From the NCBI GenBank assembly GCA_026397895.1, contig JAPLTZ010000118.1, positions 1 to 29,904 on the forward strand: 29,904 bases of DNA. Direction: 5' to 3'. Below the pieces are notes generated by a model. The model worked only from the letters and a program-made list of their open reading frames with translations, searched no databases and was not told where the DNA came from. Source of the stretch: Verrucomicrobiota bacterium (GTDB lineage: Bacteria > Verrucomicrobiota > Verrucomicrobiia > Limisphaerales > JAFMIX01). Made by a program: the position numbers and the translations under genes. This document shows, one piece after another, positions 22,244 to 29,904 of this stretch (positions are counted from its first letter, which is position 1; every line of letters begins with the position of its first letter).

Positions 22244-22984
22244 ATGAAAAAATTTGTTCTCGCGGCTTTGCTTTTCAGTGCCGCCGCCGTTGCCCACGCC
22301 GCCGGGGAAAAGCCGTTCACGCCGGCCGCCGACCTGAAGGGCGACTGGAGTTTCACCGCCGACCCGAAGCTGCCGCACGTGCTGCTCATCGGCGATTCCA
22401 TTTCCATCGGCTACACCCGGCTGGTGCGCGCGAAGCTGGCCGGCAAGGCGAACGTCTATCGCCCGACAAAAGGCAAAGGCCCGGAGAATTGCGGCGACAC
22501 GACCATCGGCCTGAACCGGATTGACGACTGGCTGGCCGGACGGAAGTGGGACGTGATCCATTTCAACTGGGGGCTTTGGGATTTGTGCTGGCGCAATCCG
22601 GAGGTGAAAAAACAGGGCGGCAAGGACAAGGTCGGCGGCAAACTTTCCACCACGCCGGAGGATTACGAAAAAAATCTGGAGAAACTGGTCACGCGGCTGG
22701 AGGCCACCGGCGCGAAACTCATCTGGGCGAACACCACCGTCGTGCCCGAGGGCGAAGCCGGGCGCTTCGTTGGCGACGACGAGAAATACAACGCCGTCGC
22801 CGCGCGCGTGATGGCGAAGCACAAGATTCCCACGGATGATCTGCTCACGCTCACGAAAGGATTCGCCGGGAAGTTTTCCAAGGTCGCCGGCGACGTGCAC
22901 TACACACCGGAAGGCTACGAGCGCATCGCCGTCCAGGTCGCTGCTGCTGTTGAAAAGGTTCTGCCCGCCAAAGCCGCCCTGTGA
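22244..22984 (+). CDS. Secreted SGNH/GDSL-family esterase
   Basis: 246 residues with signal peptide MKKFVLAALLFSAAAVAHA. The SGNH blocks are in order: LLIGDSISIGY (nucleophile S52), NCGDTTIGL (Gly block), HFNWGLWDL (Asn N108, with W in place of G in the usual GxND) and GDVHYTPEGY (D217-H219 dyad). Such enzymes remove acetyl or other acyl groups from carbohydrates or hydrolyse lipids. Placed after a sulfatase and near a rhamnose operon, a carbohydrate deacetylase role is reasonable inference. Cellular location is periplasm or outside. Confidence 0.88.
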   Translation: MKKFVLAALLFSAAAVAHAAGEKPFTPAADLKGDWSFTADPKLPHVLLIGDSISIGYTRLVRAKLAGKANVYRPTKGKGPENCGDTTIGLNRIDDWLAGRKWDVIHFNWGLWDLCWRNPEVKKQGGKDKVGGKLSTTPEDYEKNLEKLVTRLEATGAKLIWANTTVVPEGEAGRFVGDDEKYNAVAARVMAKHKIPTDDLLTLTKGFAGKFSKVAGDVHYTPEGYERIAVQVAAAVEKVLPAKAAL

Positions 22985-23020
22985 CCCCGGTTTCCCGCCG
23001 GAAATTTTAAGCGAAGCCGG

Positions 23021-24766
23021 TCAACGGGGCGCGGCCGGGGCGAAAGCTTTCGCCTTCCGTTCCGCCGTGGAAATCTGTTTCGCCGTCATCGTGCCCTGCA
23101 ATTCCGCCACCGCCTTGTCCGCGCGGGCGTCGTGGTTGGCGCGGGCGAGCAGATACCACCGGAGCGCCTCCACTTTGTCCGCCGCCACGCCGATGCCGCT
23201 GATGTAAATGCCGCCGAGGGCGAACTGCGCCGGGGCGTAACCCTGTTCGGCGGCGCGGCGGAACCACTTGCCCATCTCCACCGCGTCCTTGGACACGCCC
23301 GCGCCGCGCAGGTAGGCGAGGCCGAGGTTGAACTGCGCCGCCGCGTCGCCGAGCAGCGCCTGCGCCTGCAACTTCTCGAAGCCGCTGTCCACCGGTGCGG
23401 CGGGCGCGGCGAGGGTGATCCGGTTGGTGACGACGACGGTGTTGGTCACGAAGCGCTCGAACGTGTTGGTGCGGCTGATGGTGTTCGTGAGGGTCTGGGT
23501 GACGAGATTGGTGAGCGGGATCGTTTTCGTCACCAGATTGGTGAGCGTGACAGTGTTGGTCGCGAACTGCGGGATGACGTTCGTCAGCGCGACGAGGTTG
23601 GTCACGGACTTTTGGGTGACGTTGGTGAGGCTGATGCGGTTCGTCAGCAAAACCGTGTTGGTCACGGCGAAGGTGTTCGTCAAGAACTCGCGGAACAGGT
23701 TGGTGAGCGCCACCTGGTTGGTGAGGATGACCCTGCGGTAATCCGTCTGGATGTTGGTGAAGGTCACGGAATTGGTCAGCAACGTGAGGTTGGTGACGTT
23801 GACTTGGTTGGTCAGCAGGACGGTGCTGGTCACGACGTTCGTCGTCGTTTTCACGATGGTGTTGGTGGTGAACACCGTGGTCGTGACGACGTTGGTGAGC
23901 AGCACGATGTTGGTCTGGAATTGCGGGATGATGTTGGTCAGCGCGACGGTGTTGGTCACGAAGCGGTCGAACGTGTTGGTGCGGTTGAACACGTTGGTGA
24001 CGGCGAAGTGCCGGGTCAGCGTGTTCGTCACAAACTCCGTCACGGTGTTGGTGGCGAAGCGCGTCAGGACGTTAGTGAGGCTGATCTGGTTCGTGACGGC
24101 GAAAGTGTTGGTGATGGAAACGATGTTGGTGACGGTGACGACGGGCGTGGGCTTCGGCTCGGCGCTGGCCTCGGTCGGCGGCGCGGCGACGGGGTCGCTC
24201 GCCTCGGCGTTGCCTTGGTCGGCGGCGAGCTGAAACCATTTGGCCGCCTCGCCCAAGTCCTTGTTCAGCCCGCGCCCTTGCAGATACATGATGCCGAGGC
24301 TGCATTGCGCTTCGGCGAGGTTCTGGTCGGCGGCCTGCCGGAACCACCGCGCGGCTTCGGCGGGGTCGGTGGCGGTGCCGATGCCCTGATCGAGCATGAC
24401 GGCAAGGTTGTATTGGGAATTGGCGTCGCCCTGTTCGGCGGCCTTGCGATACCAGCGGGCGGCTTCGGGGAGGAATTTTTCCACGCCCTTGCCGGCGGCG
24501 AGCCGTCCGGCCAGGCGGGATTGGGCGGTCACGTTCCCGCGCAGCGCAGCGAGCTGATACCAGCGGGTCGCTTCGGTGGCGTCGGCGATGACGTCCTCGC
24601 CCTGGTCGAGCATTTCGGCCAGACGGCACTGCGCCTCGGCGTTGCCGGTGAGCGCCTGCGCCTTGGTCTCCTCGAAGCTGGCGGCGGCCCCGGGCCCGGC
24701 GGCGGCGAGCAGCAGGCTCGCGGCGAGCAGCAGGGCGGGGAGGCGATGGGGATAAATTGGCTTCAT
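23021..24766 (-). CDS. Secreted Sel1-repeat protein with a central Thr-Asn repeat domain
   Basis: 581 residues with a signal peptide (ALLLAASLLLAAAGPGAAA). Residues about 35-190 are Sel1-like helical repeats (units of ~36 with AARWYRKAAEQGDANSQYNL and similar), and about 463-545 are two more such units. Between them, 211-452 is a repeat of about 33 Thr-Asn dipeptides spaced 6, 8 or 10 residues apart with beta-branched hydrophobics between (for example TNTVALTN, TNLVALTN). The Sel1 parts are protein-interaction scaffolds; the middle region is unlike any family I know. It follows the DUF362 gene with 32 bp between, on the same strand, and may share its transcript. Confidence 0.8.
   Translation of the reverse strand: MKPIYPHRLPALLLAASLLLAAAGPGAAASFEETKAQALTGNAEAQCRLAEMLDQGEDVIADATEATRWYQLAALRGNVTAQSRLAGRLAAGKGVEKFLPEAARWYRKAAEQGDANSQYNLAVMLDQGIGTATDPAEAARWFRQAADQNLAEAQCSLGIMYLQGRGLNKDLGEAAKWFQLAADQGNAEASDPVAAPPTEASAEPKPTPVVTVTNIVSITNTFAVTNQISLTNVLTRFATNTVTEFVTNTLTRHFAVTNVFNRTNTFDRFVTNTVALTNIIPQFQTNIVLLTNVVTTTVFTTNTIVKTTTNVVTSTVLLTNQVNVTNLTLLTNSVTFTNIQTDYRRVILTNQVALTNLFREFLTNTFAVTNTVLLTNRISLTNVTQKSVTNLVALTNVIPQFATNTVTLTNLVTKTIPLTNLVTQTLTNTISRTNTFERFVTNTVVVTNRITLAAPAAPVDSGFEKLQAQALLGDAAAQFNLGLAYLRGAGVSKDAVEMGKWFRRAAEQGYAPAQFALGGIYISGIGVAADKVEALRWYLLARANHDARADKAVAELQGTMTAKQISTAERKAKAFAPAAPR
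23411..24136 (-). repeat. DNA of the Thr-Asn repeat domain
   Basis: Over 726 bases the motif (A/C)ACCAA on the coding strand, seen as TTGGT in the plus strand, recurs every 18, 24 or 30 bases and encodes Thr-Asn. Spacers vary in sequence while keeping the frame. It is a coding repeat, not a CRISPR array: unit identity is low and spacing is set by codons. Confidence 0.8.
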
Positions 24767-24798
24767 GGCAATCGTTGTCAGCGCATGACGAAAGCAGA

Positions 24799-25796
24799 TT
24801 AACGGAGGTTGTCCACCTGAATTTTCTTCCGGTCGGCCACGCCGAGTTCGAGCAGGGCGGCGTTGTGAATCAGTTCCGGGTTCACCGGCTCGCCGGGAAA
24901 GCCCGCGCGCGTGCGCTGTTGCTCCAGGTCTGCGAGCGACAAAACGTCCAGCGCCACCGGGTCGCGGCTGAAGCGGAGTTCGTTCAGCGTCGCGGAATAA
25001 TGCAACATGCCGCGGTCGGCGCCGGCGTATTGGCAGAGCAGGGCGTCGGTGAGGTTCAGCACCACGTGGTCGCCGAGCGCGGGCAGGGCGTAGATTTCCG
25101 GCACGGCGGTGGCGAGGCGGGCGGGGGCGTCCTCGAACCGCTGGGTGTTGTCCACGCTGCCGAACGCGAGGTCGTAGAGATGGCCGACGACGCCGGCGCT
25201 GTTGTGGTTCAGCAGCGGGGCAAGGTTGATGATCTATCGTTCCACAGCAGGTTGCCGAGCAGCGCGGTCTCGTAGAAAACTTTCTCGTCCCAACCCGACT
25301 CCACGCTGCCCGCGAGCCGGACGCCGAAGCGCGCGGCCAGTTCGCCGAAGCCCGCGCCCCGCAAATCCGCCAGCCGCCGGTCCCAGATGACGATGTGCGC
25401 CGCCGGCACGCGCGCCGCGAGCAGGCCTTCGATGACCGCCGCGACGACCGCCGGGCGCGTGCCGCTCGTCGGGCCGGGCGCGGAATAGACCTTGATGCCT
25501 ACCGTGTCCTGCGGCGTGACGAGGCTGCCCCATGCCGCAGCGACGGTGTTGCTGCCGGTCAGGGCGGTGATGCCCGCGTCCACCATCGCGCGGACGATTT
25601 CCGGGCGCGCCTTGTAAGCGACGGTGGCCTGCGGGTTGGCGACGATGACGACACGGGCGGTGACGGCGGGTTTGCTGTTGGTGGTCGTGAGCAGGTCGCC
25701 GGCGAAAACTGGCGCGGCGAAGGTCATTCCGCCCGCGCCCAGCAGGAGCAGAAGGCATTGTGACCAGCTTTGATGGAATGGCGCGTTTCTTGACAC
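24799..25796 (-). pseudogene. DUF362-family protein gene interrupted by a 1-base frameshift
   Basis: The 5' part from the GTG at 25796 encodes a signal-like N-terminus (CLLLLLGAGGMTFAAPVFA) and the DUF362 opening: EIVRAMVDAGITALTG, AAWGSLVTPQDTVGIKV and a HIVIWDRRLADLRGAGF segment. At about 25230-25240 the frame shifts. Before it the protein reads LLGNLLWND; the second frame continues IINLAPLLNHNSAGVVGHLY and reaches the stop at 24799. Adding one base (GATAGATC to GATAAGATC) would give a continuous 332-residue protein with DKIIN at the join. DUF362 proteins often carry redox cofactors, but no Cys cluster is visible. Sequencing error, programmed shift and true mutation cannot be told apart. 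Confidence 0.8.
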
Positions 25797-25818
25797 TTTC
25801 GGGCGCGGATGCTACCAC
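25790..25818 (+). promoter_or_regulatory. Promoter of the TPR lipoprotein gene
   Basis: A perfect -35 TTGACA (25790-25795) is followed after 17 bp by TACCAC (25813-25818), preceded by GC. The -10 is weak but correctly spaced. The ATG at 25827 is 8 bases past it, suggesting a leaderless or near-leaderless message, and arguing against the in-frame ATG at 25809. It overlaps the GTG start of the divergent DUF362 gene. Confidence 0.5.
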
Positions 25819-25826
25819 CATCGCCG

Positions 25827-27407
25827 ATGCTGACCATAAAAAACCGGCGGTTGGGAGAATGTCTCGCAATCTTTTTTCTTGCCCTCGGCATCGCGGGCCT
25901 GGCCACCGGCTGCAAACCCGCCGGCGCGCGCGCGCTGCTCACCGGCAAGAAGCTTTTGGAACAGGGCAAAGCCGAGGCCGCCGTCGAGCAATTCAGATAC
26001 GCCGCCACGCTGCTCGCGACGAATGCGCCGGTGTGGAATTACCTCGGCCTCGCCCAGCACGCCGCCGGTCACGCGAACGATGCCGCCGCCTACCAAAAGG
26101 CGCTGGCGTTGAACCCGAATCTGGTTGAAGCCCATTTCAACTTCGGCTGCCTGCTGCTGGAGCAGGGCAACCCCGCCGCCGCGAAGAACGAGTTGACCAC
26201 CTACGCGCTCAGCCGCCCGAAGGACGTGAACGGCTGGCTCAAGCTCGGCGCGGCGCAATGGCGCGTCCACGATGCCGCCAATGCCGAGCGCTGTTACGCC
26301 GAGGCGTTGCGGCTGAACCAGCAGATTCCCGAAGCTTGGAACGCGCTCGGCCTCGTGCAACTCCAGCGCAGCCGCGCCGCTGACGCCGCCAAGGACTTCG
26401 CCGCCGCGCTGCGCTGCCAGCCGGATTACGCGCCCGCGCTGCTCAACCTCGCCGTCGTCCAGCACCAACATCTCAACAACCGCCCGCTCGCGTTGCAGAA
26501 ATACCGCGAATATGCCGCGCTGAAATCCGCGCCCAACCAGGACGCCGTCGCCGCCATCATCCGCGCGCTGGATGCGGAATTGAATCCGCCGTCCGCCGTT
26601 GCCGTCGTCGCAGTGGCCAAGCCCGCGCCGGTCGCCAAACCGGTCGTCACGAACCCGACCGCGCCCGTCGCCAGGCCCGTGACCAAGCCCGCCGTGTCGT
26701 CGGTGCCGCCGGTGGTGGCCGTCGTCGTGCCAAAAGCGAATCCAGTTGTTGAACCCGTTGCCGTCGCCAGCACCGAGCCGAAGAAAGTCTGGCCGGACGT
26801 GACGCCGTTGCCCTCCACGGAAACCGCGAAGCCGAACGCCGTCGCCGCCGCGCCGAAAGTCATCGTGCCGCCGCCCGCGCCCGCGCCGAAGCCCATCGCC
26901 CGCTACGCGTATCGTTCGCCGGCCAAACCCAAGCCCGGCAACCGCGCCGAGTCCGAGACGGCGCTGGAGCAGGGGCTGTTGAACCAGCAGCGGCGGCAGT
27001 TGCCGGAGGCGCTCGCGGCTTTCGAGCTGGCGGTGAAGGCCGACCCGGCCTACTTCAAGGCGCATTACAATCTCGCGTGGACGGCCTACGCCTTGAAGGA
27101 TTGGCCGACTTCGCTGGAGGCTTACGAGCTGGCGCTGGCACTCGACCCGGATTCGGCCTCGGCGCGCTACAACTTCGCCCTCGCGCTCAAGCAGGCGGGC
27201 TACCCGCTGGACGCGGTGAACGAGTTGGCGCGGCTGCTGGCGAAGAAGCCGGACGACGTGGCGGGGCAGTTGTTGACCGCCAATCTTTACGCGCAACAAC
27301 TCGGCGGGCCGTCGCTCGCGCGGCCGCATTACCTGCGCGTGCTGGAACTCGAACCGCAGCATCCGCAGGCCACGCAAATCCGCTACTGGCTTACGGAGAA
27401 TCCGTGA
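25827..27407 (+). CDS. TPR-repeat lipoprotein with Pro/Ala/Val-rich linker
   Basis: 526 residues from the ATG at 25827. The N-terminus ends in a plausible lipobox (LATGC, C29), so the protein is probably exported and lipid-anchored. Residues about 35-235 contain at least five tetratricopeptide units (for example AYQKALALNPNLVEAHFNFG and CYAEALRLNQQIPEAWNALG). A long low-complexity linker rich in Pro, Ala, Val and Lys spans about 240-365. A second TPR block (LAAFELAVKADPAYFKAHYN and further units) fills 370-520. Two scaffolding domains on a flexible arm suggest an envelope-spanning adaptor. Partners are unknown. It is followed 18 bp later by the CvpA-like gene. Confidence 0.85.
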   Translation: MLTIKNRRLGECLAIFFLALGIAGLATGCKPAGARALLTGKKLLEQGKAEAAVEQFRYAATLLATNAPVWNYLGLAQHAAGHANDAAAYQKALALNPNLVEAHFNFGCLLLEQGNPAAAKNELTTYALSRPKDVNGWLKLGAAQWRVHDAANAERCYAEALRLNQQIPEAWNALGLVQLQRSRAADAAKDFAAALRCQPDYAPALLNLAVVQHQHLNNRPLALQKYREYAALKSAPNQDAVAAIIRALDAELNPPSAVAVVAVAKPAPVAKPVVTNPTAPVARPVTKPAVSSVPPVVAVVVPKANPVVEPVAVASTEPKKVWPDVTPLPSTETAKPNAVAAAPKVIVPPPAPAPKPIARYAYRSPAKPKPGNRAESETALEQGLLNQQRRQLPEALAAFELAVKADPAYFKAHYNLAWTAYALKDWPTSLEAYELALALDPDSASARYNFALALKQAGYPLDAVNELARLLAKKPDDVAGQLLTANLYAQQLGGPSLARPHYLRVLELEPQHPQATQIRYWLTENP

Positions 27408-27416
27408 TGCTATATT
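27408..27416 (+). promoter_or_regulatory. Extended -10 element before the CvpA-like gene
   Basis: TGC-TATATT forms an extended -10 box starting at the base after the TPR stop codon; the ATG follows after nine bases. No clear -35 is present, as is common with extended -10 promoters. It may give the downstream genes, including dnaG, their own transcript. Confidence 0.4.
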
Positions 27417-27425
27417 GAACCCGTT

Positions 27426-28029
27426 ATGAATCTGGAACTGCTTCTCGCCGTCGCCGCGCCCGTCGCGAAGGTCGCCGCCCAGCCGCAAACCTGGCTGGAC
27501 TCGTTCAAGGGCGGCAATCTGCCGTTCAACTGGTTTGATATCGCCGTGGTGGCGGTGCTGGCCATCGGCTTCAAGCGCGGCCGCAAGCACGGCATGTCGG
27601 AGGAGATGATGTATCTGTTGCAATGGATCGTCATGATTTTGGGCGCGGCGTGGGCGTATCAGCCCGGCGGCGATTGGCTTGTGTCGGTCTGTCCGGTCAG
27701 CCATCTGGCCAGCTACATCACGGCTTACATCACCACCGCGCTGGTCATCCGGATTTTCTTTTTGATCTTCCGAAAGCTCGTCGGGGGAAAATTGATCGGC
27801 AGCAATATTTTCTTTCTACAGCGCCGCCGAGATTGCGGCGCGCACCAAATACAACACCGACCTCTACGGCAGCAATTTTTTCCCCTCGTTGCAGGAGATG
27901 CAGACGGAGGTGTTCACCAAATCCTTCATCGGCCCGAAGGTCAAGACGCACCTCGCCGGGCTGCTCATCAAGCCCACGGCGCCGGAGAAGGTCGGGGTCA
28001 AGCGCCCCGGCGAATGGCAATGGCAATAA
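27426..28029 (+). pseudogene. CvpA-like membrane protein gene with internal deletion and frameshift
   Basis: The first 129 residues contain NWFDIAVVAVLAIGFKRGRK, the typical CvpA-family start, then hydrophobic segments (LLQWIVMILGAAWAY and YITTALVIRIFFLIF) up to GGKLIGSNIF at about 27810. The frame then turns into Arg/His-rich sequence. A different frame carries a sensible hydrophilic C-terminus from about 27814: FYSAAEIAARTKYN, DLYGSNFFPSLQEMQ, then a tail ending EWQWQ at the stop 28029. The membrane segment expected between them is missing, so a deletion removed an internal piece and shifted the frame. CvpA proteins are inner-membrane proteins linked to colicin V export and envelope stress. 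It lies directly before dnaG. Confidence 0.7.
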
Positions 28030-28054
28030 CCCTTCGCGCTGCCGCGATTGACGC

Positions 28055-29904
28055 ATGGCCGGCCTGATTTCCCCCACGACGCTCGAGCAGATCCGCAGCG
28101 CCAGCGACATCGTGGATGTCATCGGCGGCTACATCCCGCTCAAGCGCGCCGGCGCGAACTTCACCGCGCTCTGCCCGTTCCACAAGGAGAAGACCCCCAG
28201 CTTCAACGTCAATCCGCACAAGCAGATTTTCCACTGCTTCGGCTGCCACAAGGGCGGCGACGTCTTCGGCTTCGTCAAGGAATACGAGAACATCGGCTTC
28301 GTGGACGCTGTCCGCCGCCTCGCCGACCGCGCGAAGATTCCGCTGGAGATGGACAACAATCCGCACGCCGCCGAGTCGCGCCACGTCAAAGACCAGTTGC
28401 TCCAGATCCACGACCAGATCGCCCAACGCTGGCAAAACTGCCTCGCCAACGAAGCCGCTGGCCAGCTCGCCCGCGACTACCTCAAGAAACGCGGCGTCAG
28501 TGAGGAAGCGATAAAACTTTTCCGCATCGGCGCTGCGCCGGAGCTGTGGGACGACACGGTGAATTGGGCCAAGAGCAAAGGCTACGACCTCGCGCTCGTC
28601 GAGCAGGCCGGGCTGATTCTCAAGAAGGAAGGCAGCGACCATCACTACGACCGCTTCCGGGGCCGGCTCATGTTCCCGATCTGCGACGAGCAGGGGCGCG
28701 TCATCGGCTTCAGCGGGCGCATTTTGTCCGGCGACGAAAAATCCGCGAAGTATGTCAACTCGCCGGAGACGCCCATCTTCACCAAGAGCAAAGTTTTCTT
28801 CGGCCTCGACAAATCCAAGCGCGCCATCCTCGACGCCGGGTTCGCCATCATCTGCGAAGGCCAACTCGACCTCATCGCGTGCTTCATGGGCGGCGTGCAG
28901 AACATCGTCGCGCCGCAGGGCACGGCCTTCACGGAGCAGCACGCCCGCATCATCAAGCGCTACGCCGACGAGGTCGTCCTTTGCTTCGACTCTGACAACG
29001 CCGGCCAGAACGCCGCCGTCCGCTCGCTCGATAGCCTCCTCGCCTCCGGCCTCGCCGTGCGCGTGGCCGTCGTGCCCGCGCCGCACGACCCGGACAGTTT
29101 CATCAAGGAACACGGCGGCATCGCCTTCAAGAATCTCATCCACGGCGCGGACGGATTTTTCGATTACTACCTGAAGCGCCTTTGCATCCAAAACGACGCC
29201 ACGTCCGACAAGGGTCGCCTCGTGATTTTGCGCGCGATGGCTGAAGCCGTCCACAAGACCGGCAACAACGTGCTCGTGGACACGCACGCGCAGAAAACCG
29301 CGCTCCGCCTCGGCGTCGCGCCCGAAGCCGTGCGCGCGGAGTTCACCAAGATCGCCCGCGCGGCCCAGCCGAAGGTCCAAGCCGCTGCGCCCGCGAGCGA
29401 AGAATACCTGCCCGGCGACGCCGACGCCGACGCCCACGCTGCAGCCGTCGAGTCCGGCGAAGCGCACGGCGAATACGAAGCGCCGGTCGGCCCGCCGAAT
29501 CCGCAGGAGCATTGGTTGCTGCGCCTGTTGCTCGCGCACGATGACGCTGCGCCGTGGCTTGCCGTGCATCTGGATTTGAACTGGATTCCGCACCCGCACA
29601 TCCGCGAGATTATTGCCCGCCGCCTCGCAGCGGAGAGGGACGGTAACTGGCATGGCCTAGCGGCGTTCCTGACCGGGTGCGATTCCGCCGCGCTGCAAGC
29701 CCTCATCTCCGCCGTCAGCGCCGAGCAGCGCGAAATCCAGAACGCGCCGCAGCAGCTCGCGGACATTCTGCTCCGGCTGCGGAATCAGTTCATCGAACGC
29801 GAAATCGCCGCGCTCTCCCAACGCGCCGCCCAGCCCGCGCTCAACGACGACCAGCGGATGGAACTACTGCGTCAGCAACAAGAGCTTCGTCGCGCCAAGC
29901 AGCA
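28055..29904 (+). CDS. dnaG: DNA primase, 3' end beyond the window
   Basis: At least 616 residues are present from the ATG at 28055, and the frame is open to the window end. The N-terminal zinc-binding domain has C40-x2-H43 (CPFHKEKTPSF) and C61-x2-C64 (FHCFGCHKGGD). The RNA polymerase domain has FRGRLMFPICDEQGRVIGFSGR; the toprim core follows with E269 in IICEGQLDLIA and the metal pair D312-x-D314 in CFDSDNAGQNAA. After about residue 435 an acidic, low-complexity linker (SEEYLPGDADADAHAAA) leads to the helical helicase-binding domain. DnaG makes RNA primers at the replication fork with DnaB. It starts 25 bp after the CvpA-like remnant. Confidence 0.96.
   Translation, partial: MAGLISPTTLEQIRSASDIVDVIGGYIPLKRAGANFTALCPFHKEKTPSFNVNPHKQIFHCFGCHKGGDVFGFVKEYENIGFVDAVRRLADRAKIPLEMDNNPHAAESRHVKDQLLQIHDQIAQRWQNCLANEAAGQLARDYLKKRGVSEEAIKLFRIGAAPELWDDTVNWAKSKGYDLALVEQAGLILKKEGSDHHYDRFRGRLMFPICDEQGRVIGFSGRILSGDEKSAKYVNSPETPIFTKSKVFFGLDKSKRAILDAGFAIICEGQLDLIACFMGGVQNIVAPQGTAFTEQHARIIKRYADEVVLCFDSDNAGQNAAVRSLDSLLASGLAVRVAVVPAPHDPDSFIKEHGGIAFKNLIHGADGFFDYYLKRLCIQNDATSDKGRLVILRAMAEAVHKTGNNVLVDTHAQKTALRLGVAPEAVRAEFTKIARAAQPKVQAAAPASEEYLPGDADADAHAAAVESGEAHGEYEAPVGPPNPQEHWLLRLLLAHDDAAPWLAVHLDLNWIPHPHIREIIARRLAAERDGNWHGLAAFLTGCDSAALQALISAVSAEQREIQNAPQQLADILLRLRNQFIEREIAALSQRAAQPALNDDQRMELLRQQQELRRAKQ

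Noticed and set aside
19529..22900. Very long open frame (1123 codons) on the minus strand
   Set aside because: Only its last 308 codons, the AraC gene, make sense. The rest lies antisense to sulfatase 4 and the esterase and has the Arg/Gly/Val-rich composition of a GC-rich shadow.
23411..24136. Possible CRISPR array (regular GTTGGT spacing)
   Set aside because: Spacing varies by multiples of six bases, repeat units are only about 6 bases, and the frame is open throughout with a signal peptide and Sel1 flanks.
23132..24802. 556-codon plus-strand frame rich in Val, Gly, Glu and Asp
   Set aside because: It is the complement of the Sel1/Thr-Asn gene; its periodicity comes from the Thr-Asn codons on the other strand.
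25812..27704. 630-codon minus-strand frame opposite the TPR gene
   Set aside because: The composition is dominated by Arg, Gly and Val, no start or domain is convincing, and the plus strand encodes clear TPR units.

Overview
The window looks like a GC-rich chromosomal segment of a verrucomicrobial (Pedosphaera/Limisphaerales-like) or related PVC bacterium. This rests on the dense set of secreted formylglycine sulfatases next to sugar catabolism, the scarcity of Shine-Dalgarno sequences, several -10 boxes almost touching the start codon, and small palindromic or tandem repeats lodged between genes. The lineage is an inference; there is no rRNA here to fix it.

Layout. Bases 1-7212 are housekeeping and stress genes: the start of a ribosome hibernation factor (-), a ParA ATPase (+), a three-gene minus-strand unit (pirin, a 71-residue membrane protein, YceI) closed by a hairpin terminator, a LysR regulator divergent from pirin, an NfsB-like nitroreductase (-), a membrane-anchored GNAT-like protein (+), then gcvH, an AT-rich orphan membrane gene, a glutaredoxin and lipA, all on the minus strand. 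GcvH is a substrate of the lipoylation pathway that LipA completes. Four short repeat families are scattered through this part, two of them supplying stop codons.

Bases 7428-14524 are a plus-strand exported glycan-processing cluster: three sulfatases followed by a tandem pair of GH37 (trehalase-family) enzymes, the second broken by a deletion of about 50 bp. Bases 14708-19522 are a tight operon for non-phosphorylative deoxy-sugar breakdown: SDR dehydrogenase, a metallo-beta-lactamase-fold protein lacking most metal ligands, an acid-sugar dehydratase, a DHDPS-family aldolase, and RhaT, the L-rhamnose/proton symporter. RhaT points to L-rhamnose as the sugar. A convergent AraC regulator follows, divergent from a fourth sulfatase with an unusual active-site motif and an SGNH esterase. 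Together these suggest desulfation and deacylation of a rhamnose-containing glycan outside the cytoplasm, then rhamnose uptake and oxidation.

Bases 23021-29904 hold a Sel1-repeat protein with an extraordinary Thr-Asn repeat domain, a frameshifted DUF362 gene, a TPR lipoprotein, a CvpA-like membrane gene with an internal deletion, and the beginning of dnaG, which runs off the window. Three of the roughly 28 genes are broken by deletions, so either local gene decay or assembly errors must be considered. No stretch longer than 300 bases lacks a gene, and no tRNA, rRNA, CRISPR array or insertion sequence was seen.
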